This document shows positions 51,236-59,067 of a DNA stretch of 64,000 nucleotides, one piece after another. Position 1 is the stretch's first letter, and each line of letters begins with the position of its first letter. The stretch is from Rhodoferax sp. (GTDB lineage Bacteria; Pseudomonadota; Gammaproteobacteria; Burkholderiales; Burkholderiaceae_C): positions 186,001-250,000 of the forward strand of contig JACKLK010000007.1 in NCBI GenBank assembly GCA_024236015.1, read 5' to 3'. The notes beneath the pieces are model-generated. The model had not been told where the DNA came from. It saw nothing but the letters and a program-made list of their open reading frames with translations, and did no database searches. Position numbers and translations under genes: made by a program.

Positions 51236-53322
51236 GAGGCCTGATTATCGCCACCCGGCGCGGCGGCTGCCGCGGGTTCATCCAGATCGACCGCAATCGC
51301 CAGCGGCCCGACCACCACCTCGTCGTCGCTGTCGTCATCGGACACCGCCGCGTCCGGCGCCGGCGCACCGTCGCCCGTCGGCGCATCGAGCCGCTCGATG
51401 ACCGAGCCGGTCACGTCCAGTGCGATCGTGTCGACGGCACCCAGGCGCACGCGCAGCCGGGCGCCACGCGGCAGGCCTTGCGCCCCCACGACCGGCAACA
51501 CCAGCGGCAGGGATTCGGCGCGCACCAGGTTGTCCTTGAACAGCGCGCCCACCAGTTCCTGGATGTTGTTCTGCGTCAGGTAACGCAAGGTCCAGAACCG
51601 TTCGATCGCGCCCTGGAACGCGCCGTAGGCCCCGTAGGCGGCATCGAAGCCGGAGATGATCGCAAACAGCTCGGCATCCTTGGGCTTGAACGGCGCCACC
51701 AGCGCCGCGGTCTTGCCGTGGCGCGCGCAGGCGATGATCTGCCACTGGTTGACCAGGTCGGTGTAGCGGCGCAGCGGCGAGGTGCTCCAGGCGTAACTCT
51801 TGACGCCGATGCCCGCGTGCGGCAAGGCCTTGGTGCCCATGCGCACCTTGATGCCCGGCGCCAGGCTGGCCTGGCTGCGGTAGATCGCCGGCACGCCGAG
51901 TTCGGCCATCCAGCTGCCCCAGTGGCTGTTGGCCAGGATCATCGCCTCGGACACGACCAGGTCCAGCGGCGCGCCCCGCTGGCGGACCGTGATCTCCACC
52001 TGCTCGTTGCCATCGGGCTCGCCGCTGCCGTCGCGCAGCAGCCGGAAGTTGTAGTCGGGCCGGGTGAAGTTCTCGGGCTTGCCGCGCACCACCTCGCGTT
52101 GCGCCTTCAGGTGCGTGGCCAGCCGGTGCAGGAACGACAACTGCACGCGCAGCCCCGGCACCGCCGGCACGCCGGGCGACAGGTCGGTATCGGTTGCGCC
52201 GCCCGCGTCGGCCAGCCACTGCGCGGTGATCACGGCGTCGAGCTGGTCATGGCGCAGATTGGCCACGATGGGCACGCGCTCGAGCCGTGTCTCGGTGTGT
52301 TCGATCGCCAGCGTGTCTTCGTTGAACGTGACATACAGCGACACCGCGGGGCAGTCGCGCCCCTCCTGCAGCGTATAGGCCTGCACCACCGCATCGGGCA
52401 GCATGGTGAGCTTGTAACCCGGCATGTAGACGGTCGACAGGCGCGCGCGCCCGAGGTTGTCGACCGGGTCGCCCGGTTGCACCGCCAGCCCCGGCGCCGC
52501 GATGTGGATGCCCACGGTGACCTGTCCGCTGCCCAGGCCCAGCACACTGAGCGCATCGTCGATCTCGGTCGTGGCCGAATCGTCGATCGAGAACGCCTGC
52601 ACACCGGCCAGCGGCAGATCGTCCTTGATCGGAGGTGCCTGGACATCGGGGAAACCGGTGCCCTTGGGGAAATGCTCGAACAGGAAACGCCGCCAGTGGA
52701 ACTGGTACGGCGAATCGATGGCACCGGCCTTTTGCAGCAGATCCAGCGGCGCCAGGTGCGTGGCGCGCGAAGCCTCGACCACGGCCTTGTATTCCGGCGC
52801 GTTCTTGTCCGGCTTGAACAGGATCTTGTAGAGCTGCTCGCGCACCGGCTCCGGACACCGGCCCGCGGCGAGTTCGGCGACCCAGGCGTCGATCTGCTGC
52901 TGCACCAGCTTCTTCTTCTCGATCGCGGCCAGCGCCTGGGCCAGCACGTCGGCCGATGCCTTGCGGAACCGGCCCTTGCCGGCGCGCCGGAAATAATGCG
53001 GCGCCTCGAACAGGCTGATCAAGGCCCCGACCTGCTGCTCGAGCGTGGCCTTGTCGCTGAAATATTCGCGCGCCAGGTCGGCAAAACCGAACTCCTGCTC
53101 GGGCGCGAACTCCCAGGCCATGTCGAGTTCGATGTCTTCACTCACACCGCGGGCCGCCGCCAGCAGATCGGCCGGTGCCGGCTTGTCGAACGTGATCAGG
53201 ATGTTGGCGGCCTTGACCTTGACGCGCTTGCCGCTGTCGAGCTCGACCTGGGCGGAGGTATCGGTCTGCGACAACACCCGGCCGGCCAGGAACTTGCCGG
53301 CTTCTTCAAACAATAGGAACAT
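51232..53322 (-). CDS. RNB-domain exoribonuclease (RNase II/R family)
   Basis: 3'-5' processive ribonuclease, 696 residues. The catalytic cluster reads FSIDDSATTEIDDALSV: compared with E. coli RNase II (D-S-A-S-T-E-D-M-D-D-A), the Asp207 position is Glu, so one metal ligand is conservatively changed. HIAAPGLAVQPGDPVD and AWSTSPLRRYTDLVNQWQ (catalytic Arg region) follow. The C-terminal S1 part is short and ends in an Asp/Ala/Gly-rich tail. Minus-strand GACAAT lies 7 bases before the ATG. First gene of a run with the TonB-like gene, mini-ORF and mtgA. Confidence 0.88.
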   Translation of the reverse strand: MFLLFEEAGKFLAGRVLSQTDTSAQVELDSGKRVKVKAANILITFDKPAPADLLAAARGVSEDIELDMAWEFAPEQEFGFADLAREYFSDKATLEQQVGALISLFEAPHYFRRAGKGRFRKASADVLAQALAAIEKKKLVQQQIDAWVAELAAGRCPEPVREQLYKILFKPDKNAPEYKAVVEASRATHLAPLDLLQKAGAIDSPYQFHWRRFLFEHFPKGTGFPDVQAPPIKDDLPLAGVQAFSIDDSATTEIDDALSVLGLGSGQVTVGIHIAAPGLAVQPGDPVDNLGRARLSTVYMPGYKLTMLPDAVVQAYTLQEGRDCPAVSLYVTFNEDTLAIEHTETRLERVPIVANLRHDQLDAVITAQWLADAGGATDTDLSPGVPAVPGLRVQLSFLHRLATHLKAQREVVRGKPENFTRPDYNFRLLRDGSGEPDGNEQVEITVRQRGAPLDLVVSEAMILANSHWGSWMAELGVPAIYRSQASLAPGIKVRMGTKALPHAGIGVKSYAWSTSPLRRYTDLVNQWQIIACARHGKTAALVAPFKPKDAELFAIISGFDAAYGAYGAFQGAIERFWTLRYLTQNNIQELVGALFKDNLVRAESLPLVLPVVGAQGLPRGARLRVRLGAVDTIALDVTGSVIERLDAPTGDGAPAPDAAVSDDDSDDEVVVGPLAIAVDLDEPAAAAAPGGDNQAS

Positions 53323-53436
53323 GGCCGGTATTGTCCCTGCAAACCATGCACGGGCCGGATGCGGGTGCGCCGGGCCGCAGGTGCGGCAGCGCCGCGGAGC
53401 CGGCCGAGCGGCGCAAAACCCCAGGGCTGGCGGGGC

Positions 53437-54036
53437 CTACGCAAGATCGAGGAAGTCCAGCACCGTGTCGAGATGGTCCTCGAAATCGCTCAGGCCATGG
53501 TCGCCGTGCTCGAGCAGGCGCAGCTGCACGCCGGGATACCGCTGCACCATTTCGCGCCAGTCCAGCACCTCGTCGCCCTTGGCCGCAAGCAGAAAATACC
53601 GCGCGGCATCGGCCGGCCCGCCGGCCTGCAAGGTGCGCAACTCGTCGACATGCTCGCGGGTGAACTCGATCTGCTGCGACGGGTCATGCCAGACCGGGTG
53701 GGTGCCGATATGCCGCGCCAGATCGCGCGCGGCGAACACGGCCGGATTGAGCAACACCGCCTTGCACGCCCGCTGCTCGGCCAGCCAGGTCGCGTAATAA
53801 CCGCCCAGTGACGAACCGACCACCGCCATGCGTGCGTCCGGCCATTGCGCCGTGCCCTGCACCAGCATGTCCATGGCCTGACGCGGCGAGGCCGGCAATT
53901 GCGGACACCACCAGGTGACGGCGGGATGATCGCGCGCCACGCGCGCGGCCATGATGCGGGCCTTGGTCGAGTGCGGCGAGGAACGAAAACCATGCAGGTA
54001 CAGCAGGTGGGTGATCGGCTGGGATGGGATGGCCAT
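53437..54036 (-). CDS. YqiA-like alpha/beta hydrolase
   Basis: 199 residues from ATG 54036. N-terminal LLYLHGFRSSPHSTKA gives the oxyanion region; the nucleophile elbow GSSLGGYYA carries the Ser; Asp lies in GDEVLDWREM and His in HGDHGLSDFEDH. This is the UPF0227/YqiA esterase pattern. The substrate is unknown. Minus-strand TATGAT lies 6 bases before the ATG; rodA diverges 43 bases away. Confidence 0.87.
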   Translation of the reverse strand: MAIPSQPITHLLYLHGFRSSPHSTKARIMAARVARDHPAVTWWCPQLPASPRQAMDMLVQGTAQWPDARMAVVGSSLGGYYATWLAEQRACKAVLLNPAVFAARDLARHIGTHPVWHDPSQQIEFTREHVDELRTLQAGGPADAARYFLLAAKGDEVLDWREMVQRYPGVQLRLLEHGDHGLSDFEDHLDTVLDFLDLA

Positions 54037-54079
54037 GCCGTCATCATAGGCACGCCGGCGGCGCGGGATAATCCCGCAC

Positions 54080-55234
54080 ATGGCTGCCGTTTTTGACAAG
54101 CCGTCGTTGTGGCGACGGATCCTGCCCCTTTTCACCGGTTTCGACGGACTGCTGCTGTTCGCCGTGGTGGCGCTGGCCGCGGCCGGACTGCTGACGATGT
54201 ATTCATCGGGCTTCGACCACGGCACGCGTTTCGAGTCCCATGGCCGCAACATGCTGCTGGCCGCCGGCATCATGTTCGTCGTGGCCCAGGTGCCGCCGCA
54301 GCGCCTGATGGCGGTGGCGGTTCCGCTGTACGTGCTCGGCGTGGCGCTGCTGGTCGCGGTGGCGCTGTTCGGCATCACGCGCAAGGGCGCGACCCGCTGG
54401 CTCAACCTGGGCATCACGATCCAGCCCAGCGAGATCCTGAAGATCGCCATGCCGCTGATGCTGGCCTGGTGGTTCCAGAAACGCGAAGGCCAGCTGCGCC
54501 CGCTGGACTATGTCGTCGGTGCCGTCCTGCTGGCCATACCGGTGGGCCTGATCATGAAACAGCCCGACCTGGGCACCTCGCTGCTGGTGCTGGCCGCCGG
54601 CCTGTCGGTGATCTTCTTCGCCGGACTGAGCTGGCGCCTGGTGTTGCCGCCGGTGCTGATCGCGGTCATCGGCATCGGCCTGCTGGTGCTGTTCCAGTCC
54701 GACCTGTGCGCGGACGGCGTGCGCTGGGTGGTGTTGCGCGACTACCAGCAGCAACGCATCTGCACCTTGCTCGACCCGGCCAAGGACCCGCTGGGCAAGG
54801 GTTTCCACATCATCCAGGGCATGATCGCGATCGGCTCGGGCGGCGTGTGGGGCAAGGGTTTCATGCAGGGCACGCAGACCCACCTGGAATTCATCCCCGA
54901 ACGCACGACCGACTTCATCTTCGCCGCGTATTCGGAGGAATTCGGCCTGATCGGCAACCTGCTGCTGATCGGCGGCTTCATCTTCCTGGTGCTGCGCGCG
55001 CTGAGCATCGCACTGGACGCGCCCACCCTGTTCTCGCGCCTGCTGGCCGGCGCGCTGGCGATGATGTTCTTCTCGTATGCCTTCGTCAACATGGGCATGG
55101 TCAGCGGCATCCTGCCGGTGGTCGGCGTGCCCCTGCCCTTCATCAGTTATGGCGGCACGGCCATGGTGACGCTGGGCCTGGCGCTGGGCATGCTGATGTC
55201 GATCGGCAAGGCCAAGCGACTGGTCCAGTCATGA
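54080..55234 (+). CDS. rodA: Rod-shape peptidoglycan polymerase RodA
   Basis: SEDS-family glycosyltransferase of the elongation complex. It has 384 residues with about ten membrane spans. Conserved GATRWLNLGITIQPSEILKI, MKQPDLGTSLL, TQTHLEFIPERTTDFIFA, SEEFGLIGN and FISYGGTAMVTL are RodA-type. No mreBCD or PBP2 gene is adjacent, which differs from the usual mre operon. GATAAT lies 7 bases before the ATG inside the palindrome GCGGGATAATCCCGC. Overlaps the next gene by 4 bases. Confidence 0.94.
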   Translation: MAAVFDKPSLWRRILPLFTGFDGLLLFAVVALAAAGLLTMYSSGFDHGTRFESHGRNMLLAAGIMFVVAQVPPQRLMAVAVPLYVLGVALLVAVALFGITRKGATRWLNLGITIQPSEILKIAMPLMLAWWFQKREGQLRPLDYVVGAVLLAIPVGLIMKQPDLGTSLLVLAAGLSVIFFAGLSWRLVLPPVLIAVIGIGLLVLFQSDLCADGVRWVVLRDYQQQRICTLLDPAKDPLGKGFHIIQGMIAIGSGGVWGKGFMQGTQTHLEFIPERTTDFIFAAYSEEFGLIGNLLLIGGFIFLVLRALSIALDAPTLFSRLLAGALAMMFFSYAFVNMGMVSGILPVVGVPLPFISYGGTAMVTLGLALGMLMSIGKAKRLVQS

Positions 55235-56124
55235 CGGAGCCGGTCTTTCCGGTGGCCATCGTCGGCGTCGGCAACATGGGCGGCGCCATGGCGGCCAACC
55301 TGCTGGCGCGCCACTGGCCGGTGCATGTCTGCGACCTGCTGCCCGAACGCAGCCAGGCGCTGACGGCGCTGGGCGCCACCGCGCACGCGGCGCCCTGTGA
55401 CGCGGCGCGCGACGCGCACGTCACCATCGTCTGTGTCGTCGATGCACCACAGACGCGCGACGTGTTGTTCGGCGCCGGCGCGGTGGCGCAGGCGATGCGG
55501 CTGGGCCGCTGCGTGATGTTGTGCCCGACCATGGCGCCCGACGACGTGGAGGCCATCGCACTGGAACTGCGGCCGTTCGGCCTGCATTGCATCGACGCGC
55601 CGATGTCCGGCGGGCCGGCGCGGGCACGCGACGGCAGCATGAGCCTGATGGTCGCCTGCGCACCGATGGTGTTCGAGCGCCACCGCGGCCTGGTCGAGGC
55701 CTTGTCGTCCAACGTGTTCCGCATCGGCGAGCGCCTCGGCGACGGCGCCCGCACCAAGCTGGTCAACAACCTGGCCGCCGGCATCAACCTGGTCGGCGCC
55801 GCCGAGGTGCTGGCGCTGGCGGGCCGCATGGGCCTGGACCTCGGCGCCACGCTGGATGTGATCGAGCGCTCCAGCGGCCAGAGCTGGATCGGCTCGGACC
55901 GGATGCGGCGGGCAATCGCCGGCGACTACGCGCCGCGCGCCCACATGACGCTGCTCGAAAAAGACACCCGGCTGGCGATGCAGGCGGCGCAGCAGCTCGG
56001 CTTCCAGGGCCCGCTGGGCGCGGCGGCGCGTGATGCCTTCGCGCAGGCCAGCGCGGCCGGCCTGGCCGAGCTGGACGACGCGGCCTTGCTGCAATGGCTC
56101 GCGCGCAGGCCGCAGGCGGATTGA
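55231..56124 (+). CDS. 3-hydroxyisobutyrate dehydrogenase-family oxidoreductase
   Basis: NAD(P)-dependent beta-hydroxyacid dehydrogenase, 297 residues. Dinucleotide motif VAIVGVGNMGGAMAANLL; substrate loop DAPMSGGPARARDGSMSLM; catalytic Lys in TKLVNNLAAGINLVGAAE. The sequence resembles L-threonate dehydrogenase and related enzymes, but the substrate cannot be fixed. Its ATG overlaps the rodA stop (ATGA), an odd partnership with no evident functional link. Confidence 0.87.
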   Translation: MTEPVFPVAIVGVGNMGGAMAANLLARHWPVHVCDLLPERSQALTALGATAHAAPCDAARDAHVTIVCVVDAPQTRDVLFGAGAVAQAMRLGRCVMLCPTMAPDDVEAIALELRPFGLHCIDAPMSGGPARARDGSMSLMVACAPMVFERHRGLVEALSSNVFRIGERLGDGARTKLVNNLAAGINLVGAAEVLALAGRMGLDLGATLDVIERSSGQSWIGSDRMRRAIAGDYAPRAHMTLLEKDTRLAMQAAQQLGFQGPLGAAARDAFAQASAAGLAELDDAALLQWLARRPQAD

Positions 56125-56203
56125 CCGGCCCCAATCCCGCCGGTCGAAGGGCCATCATGGGCCTGGACGGCACCGGAACATCGCGGCGAACCTAAAATGC
56201 GCC

Positions 56204-57664
56204 ATGATCTCTCGCGAACCCACCATTGAACGCCTGGCCATTGCCAAGTCCCTGCTGCTCGAACCCTTCGGGCTGGACGAATCCCACCTGAGCCGGGCGC
56301 TGGCCGAAATCCGCGCCCACCGGGTCGACGACGCCGACCTGTATTTCCAGTACACCCGCAGCGAAGGCTGGGGGCTGGAGGAAGGCATCGTCAAGTCCGG
56401 CTCGTTCAGCATCGACCAGGGCGTCGGTGTACGCGCCGTCAGCGGCGAGAAGACCGCATTCGCGTATTCGGACGACATCTCCTTTGCCTCGCTGCTCGAT
56501 GCGGCCCGCACCGTGCGCGCCATCTCCTCCGCCGCGCGCGGCGGCCGGGTCAAGGTCACGCCGCGCACGATCGCCGGCAGCCGCTCCCTGTATCCGGATC
56601 TCGATCCGATCGCCACCATGGACAGCGCCGCCAAGGTCGCCTTGCTGGGCAAGGTCGAGCAACGCGCCCGTGCCAAGGACCCGCGCGTGGCCCAGGTCAT
56701 GGCCGGCCTGGCCAGCGAATACGACGTGGTGCTGGTGGCGCGGGCCGACGGCACACTGGCGGCCGACGTGCGGCCGCTGGTGCGCCTGAGCGTGACCGTG
56801 ATCGCCGAACACAAGGGCCGGCGCGAAGTGGGCAATGCCGGCGGCGGCGGGCGGTTTTCGCTGGCCTATTTCGACGACGCGCTGATCGACAAATACGTCG
56901 ACGAGGCGGTCGCCGCGGCCCTGACCAATCTCGGCTCGCGTCCTGCACCCGCGGGCGAGATGACGGTCGTGCTCGGCCCGGGCTGGCCCGGCATCCTGCT
57001 GCACGAGGCGATCGGCCACGGACTGGAGGGCGACTTCAACCGCAAGGGGTCGAGCGCCTTCAGCGGCCGCATCGGCCAGCGCGTCGCGGCCAAGGGTGTG
57101 ACCGTGCTCGACGACGGCACGATTGCCGACCGGCGCGGCTCGCTCAACGTCGACGACGAAGGCAACGCCAGCCAGCGCAACGTGCTGATCGAGGACGGCG
57201 TGCTCAAGGCCTACATCCAGGACGCGATGAACGCGCGACTGATGGGCGTGGCCGCCACCGGCAACGGCCGGCGCGAGAGTTACGCCCACGTGCCGATGCC
57301 GCGCATGACCAACACCTACATGCTCGGCGGCGACCGCGAGCCGCAGGAGATCATCGCCAGCATCGAGCGCGGCCTGTACGCGACCAATTTCGGCGGCGGC
57401 CAGGTCGACATCACCTCGGGCAAGTTCGTGTTCTCGGCCAGCCAGGCGTTCTGGGTCGAGAAGGGAAAGATCAAGTTCCCGGTCAAGGGCGCGACCATCG
57501 TCGGCAACGGGCCGGACGCGTTGACCCGGGTCTCGATGATCGGCAACGACATGGCGCTCGACAGCGGCGTGGGCACCTGCGGCAAGGAAGGCCAGAGCGT
57601 GCCGGTGGGCGTGGGCCAGCCGACCCTGCGCATCGACGGCCTGACCGTCGGCGGCACCGCCTGA
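56204..57664 (+). CDS. tldD: Metalloprotease TldD
   Basis: Forms the TldD-TldE protease with its partner, involved in microcin and CcdA processing in E. coli. It has 486 residues. The metal site HEAIGHGLEGD and RMTNTYMLGG, plus C-terminal GKFVFSASQAFWVEKGKIK and GVGTCGKEGQSVPVGVGQP are diagnostic. The tldE/pmbA partner is not in the window. TAAAAT lies 5 bases before the ATG. aroG with its leader follows. Confidence 0.95.
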   Translation: MISREPTIERLAIAKSLLLEPFGLDESHLSRALAEIRAHRVDDADLYFQYTRSEGWGLEEGIVKSGSFSIDQGVGVRAVSGEKTAFAYSDDISFASLLDAARTVRAISSAARGGRVKVTPRTIAGSRSLYPDLDPIATMDSAAKVALLGKVEQRARAKDPRVAQVMAGLASEYDVVLVARADGTLAADVRPLVRLSVTVIAEHKGRREVGNAGGGGRFSLAYFDDALIDKYVDEAVAAALTNLGSRPAPAGEMTVVLGPGWPGILLHEAIGHGLEGDFNRKGSSAFSGRIGQRVAAKGVTVLDDGTIADRRGSLNVDDEGNASQRNVLIEDGVLKAYIQDAMNARLMGVAATGNGRRESYAHVPMPRMTNTYMLGGDREPQEIIASIERGLYATNFGGGQVDITSGKFVFSASQAFWVEKGKIKFPVKGATIVGNGPDALTRVSMIGNDMALDSGVGTCGKEGQSVPVGVGQPTLRIDGLTVGGTA

Positions 57665-57669
57665 AGGCC

Positions 57670-57692
57670 GGGCCGCAATCGCCCATTTTTTT
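57670..57692 (+). terminator. Possible weak terminator after tldD
   Basis: GGGC (57670-57673), loop CGCAATC, GCCC (57681-57684), then ATTTTTTT. Only four pairs but a strong T-run, 6 bases after the tldD stop and just before the aroG leader start. Confidence 0.35.
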
Positions 57693-57710
57693 CGTGCTAA
57701 AGTCCGGCCC

Positions 57711-57779
57711 ATGTCGATGACACGATTTTTCTTTGCCTACTTCTGGTTCTCCTACGCCGCCGGCGCAAGAGAGAAGTAG
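57711..57779 (+). CDS. Aromatic amino acid leader peptide of aroG
   Basis: 22-codon ORF whose centre reads RFFFAYFWFSY: five Phe, two Tyr and one Trp within eleven residues, then AAGAREK and a TAG stop. It is followed by a rho-independent hairpin and then the DAHP synthase gene. This is the classic layout of transcription attenuation, in which scarcity of charged tRNA-Phe/Tyr/Trp stalls the ribosome. TAAAGT lies 7 bases before the ATG, so the leader peptide itself is probably translated from a leaderless mRNA. An internal ATG at 57717 is an alternative start. Confidence 0.85.
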   Translation: MSMTRFFFAYFWFSYAAGAREK

Positions 57780-57845
57780 TCGTGTCGACCCCCTGACAAC
57801 CCTACCCCCTCGAAACCGCCGGCAACCCCGGCGGTTTTTTGTTTT
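57759..57845 (+). promoter_or_regulatory. Transcription attenuator of aroG
   Basis: Terminator stem ACCGCCGG (57815-57822) with CCGGCGGT (57828-57835), extended by AA/TT, then TTTTTTG. A competing pairing exists: GCCGGCG inside the leader (57759-57765) can pair with CGCCGGC (57817-57823), which would remove the 5' arm of the terminator. That segment is just downstream of the aromatic codons (57726-57755), so a stalled ribosome leaves it free, while one that reaches the stop codon at 57777 covers it. Confidence 0.75.
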
Positions 57846-57879
57846 CCGGCCCCATTTTTTCAACTCAGGACCACACACC

Positions 57880-59040
57880 ATGACGCAGCAGACCTCCTCC
57901 TGGCAATCCGGCTCCGCCCCCACCCACAGCGGGCCCGACCGCAGCCGCGACCCCCACAGCGACCGCACGAGCCAGACCGACGACGAACGCATCAAGGCCA
58001 TCAACGTGTTGCCCCCGCCCGATCACCTCATCCGTTTCTTCCCCATCGGCGGCACCCCCGTGGAACAGCTGATCGCGTCGACCCGGCGCAACATCCAGGC
58101 CATCATGGCCGGGCAGGACGACCGGCTGCTGGTGGTGATCGGGCCGTGCTCGATCCACGATCCGGTGGCGGCGCAGGAATACGCCCGCAAGCTGGTGCAG
58201 CAGCGCGAGAAATACCGCGACACGCTGGAGATCGTGATGCGGGTGTATTTCGAGAAACCCCGCACCACCGTGGGCTGGAAAGGGCTGATCAACGACCCCT
58301 ACCTGGACGAGACCTTCCGCATCGACGAAGGCCTGCGCATCGCGCGCCAGCTGCTGATCGAGATCAACCGCCTGGGCCTGCCGGCCGCCAGCGAATTCCT
58401 GGACGTGATCTCGCCGCAATACCTGGGCGACCTGATCGCCTGGGGCGCGATCGGCGCACGCACCACGGAAAGCCAGGTGCACCGGGAGCTGGCGTCCGGG
58501 CTGTCGGCGCCGATCGGCTTCAAGAACGGCACCGACGGCAACATCAAGATCGCCACCGACGCGATCCAGGCCGCGGCCGGCGGCCACCACTTCCTGTCGG
58601 TGCACAAGAACGGGCAGGTCGCCATCGTGCAGACCAACGGCAACCAGAACTGCCACGTGATCCTGCGCGGTGGCAAGGCGCCGAACTACGATGCCGACAG
58701 CGTCGCGGCGGCCTGCAAGGCCTTGACGGCGGCCCATCTGCCGGCCACGCTGATGGTCGACTGCAGCCATGCGAACAGCAGCAAGCAGCACGAGAAACAA
58801 CTCGACGTGGCGCGCAACGTCGCGGCCCAGGTGGCGGGCGGCTCGACCAGCGTGTTCGGCCTGATGGTCGAAAGCCATCTGCACGCCGGCGCGCAGAAGT
58901 TCACGCCGGGCCAGGACGACGCCAGCAAGCTCGACTACGGCAAGAGCATCACCGACGCCTGCCTGGGTTGGGACCACTCGCTCGAACTGCTGGACAGCTT
59001 GTCCCAGGCGGTGGCGGCACGGCGCAAGCGCGCCGCGTAA
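57880..59040 (+). CDS. aroG: 3-deoxy-7-phosphoheptulonate (DAHP) synthase, class I
   Basis: Condenses PEP and erythrose-4-phosphate, the first step of the shikimate pathway. It has 386 residues; residues 1-36 (SSWQSGSAPTHSGPDRSRD) are a hydrophilic extension absent from E. coli AroG. VIGPCSIHDPVAAQEYARKL, YFEKPRTTVGWKGLINDP, GARTTESQVHRELASGLS, GFKNGTDGN and VDCSHANSSK form the active site and metal ligands. Expression is probably attenuated by the upstream leader. The allosteric effector (Phe, Tyr or Trp) cannot be fixed; the leader's codons favour Phe. Confidence 0.95.
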   Translation: MTQQTSSWQSGSAPTHSGPDRSRDPHSDRTSQTDDERIKAINVLPPPDHLIRFFPIGGTPVEQLIASTRRNIQAIMAGQDDRLLVVIGPCSIHDPVAAQEYARKLVQQREKYRDTLEIVMRVYFEKPRTTVGWKGLINDPYLDETFRIDEGLRIARQLLIEINRLGLPAASEFLDVISPQYLGDLIAWGAIGARTTESQVHRELASGLSAPIGFKNGTDGNIKIATDAIQAAAGGHHFLSVHKNGQVAIVQTNGNQNCHVILRGGKAPNYDADSVAAACKALTAAHLPATLMVDCSHANSSKQHEKQLDVARNVAAQVAGGSTSVFGLMVESHLHAGAQKFTPGQDDASKLDYGKSITDACLGWDHSLELLDSLSQAVAARRKRAA

Positions 59041-59067
59041 GGCTGCGCGCCGCTGGGGCCGACGGTC

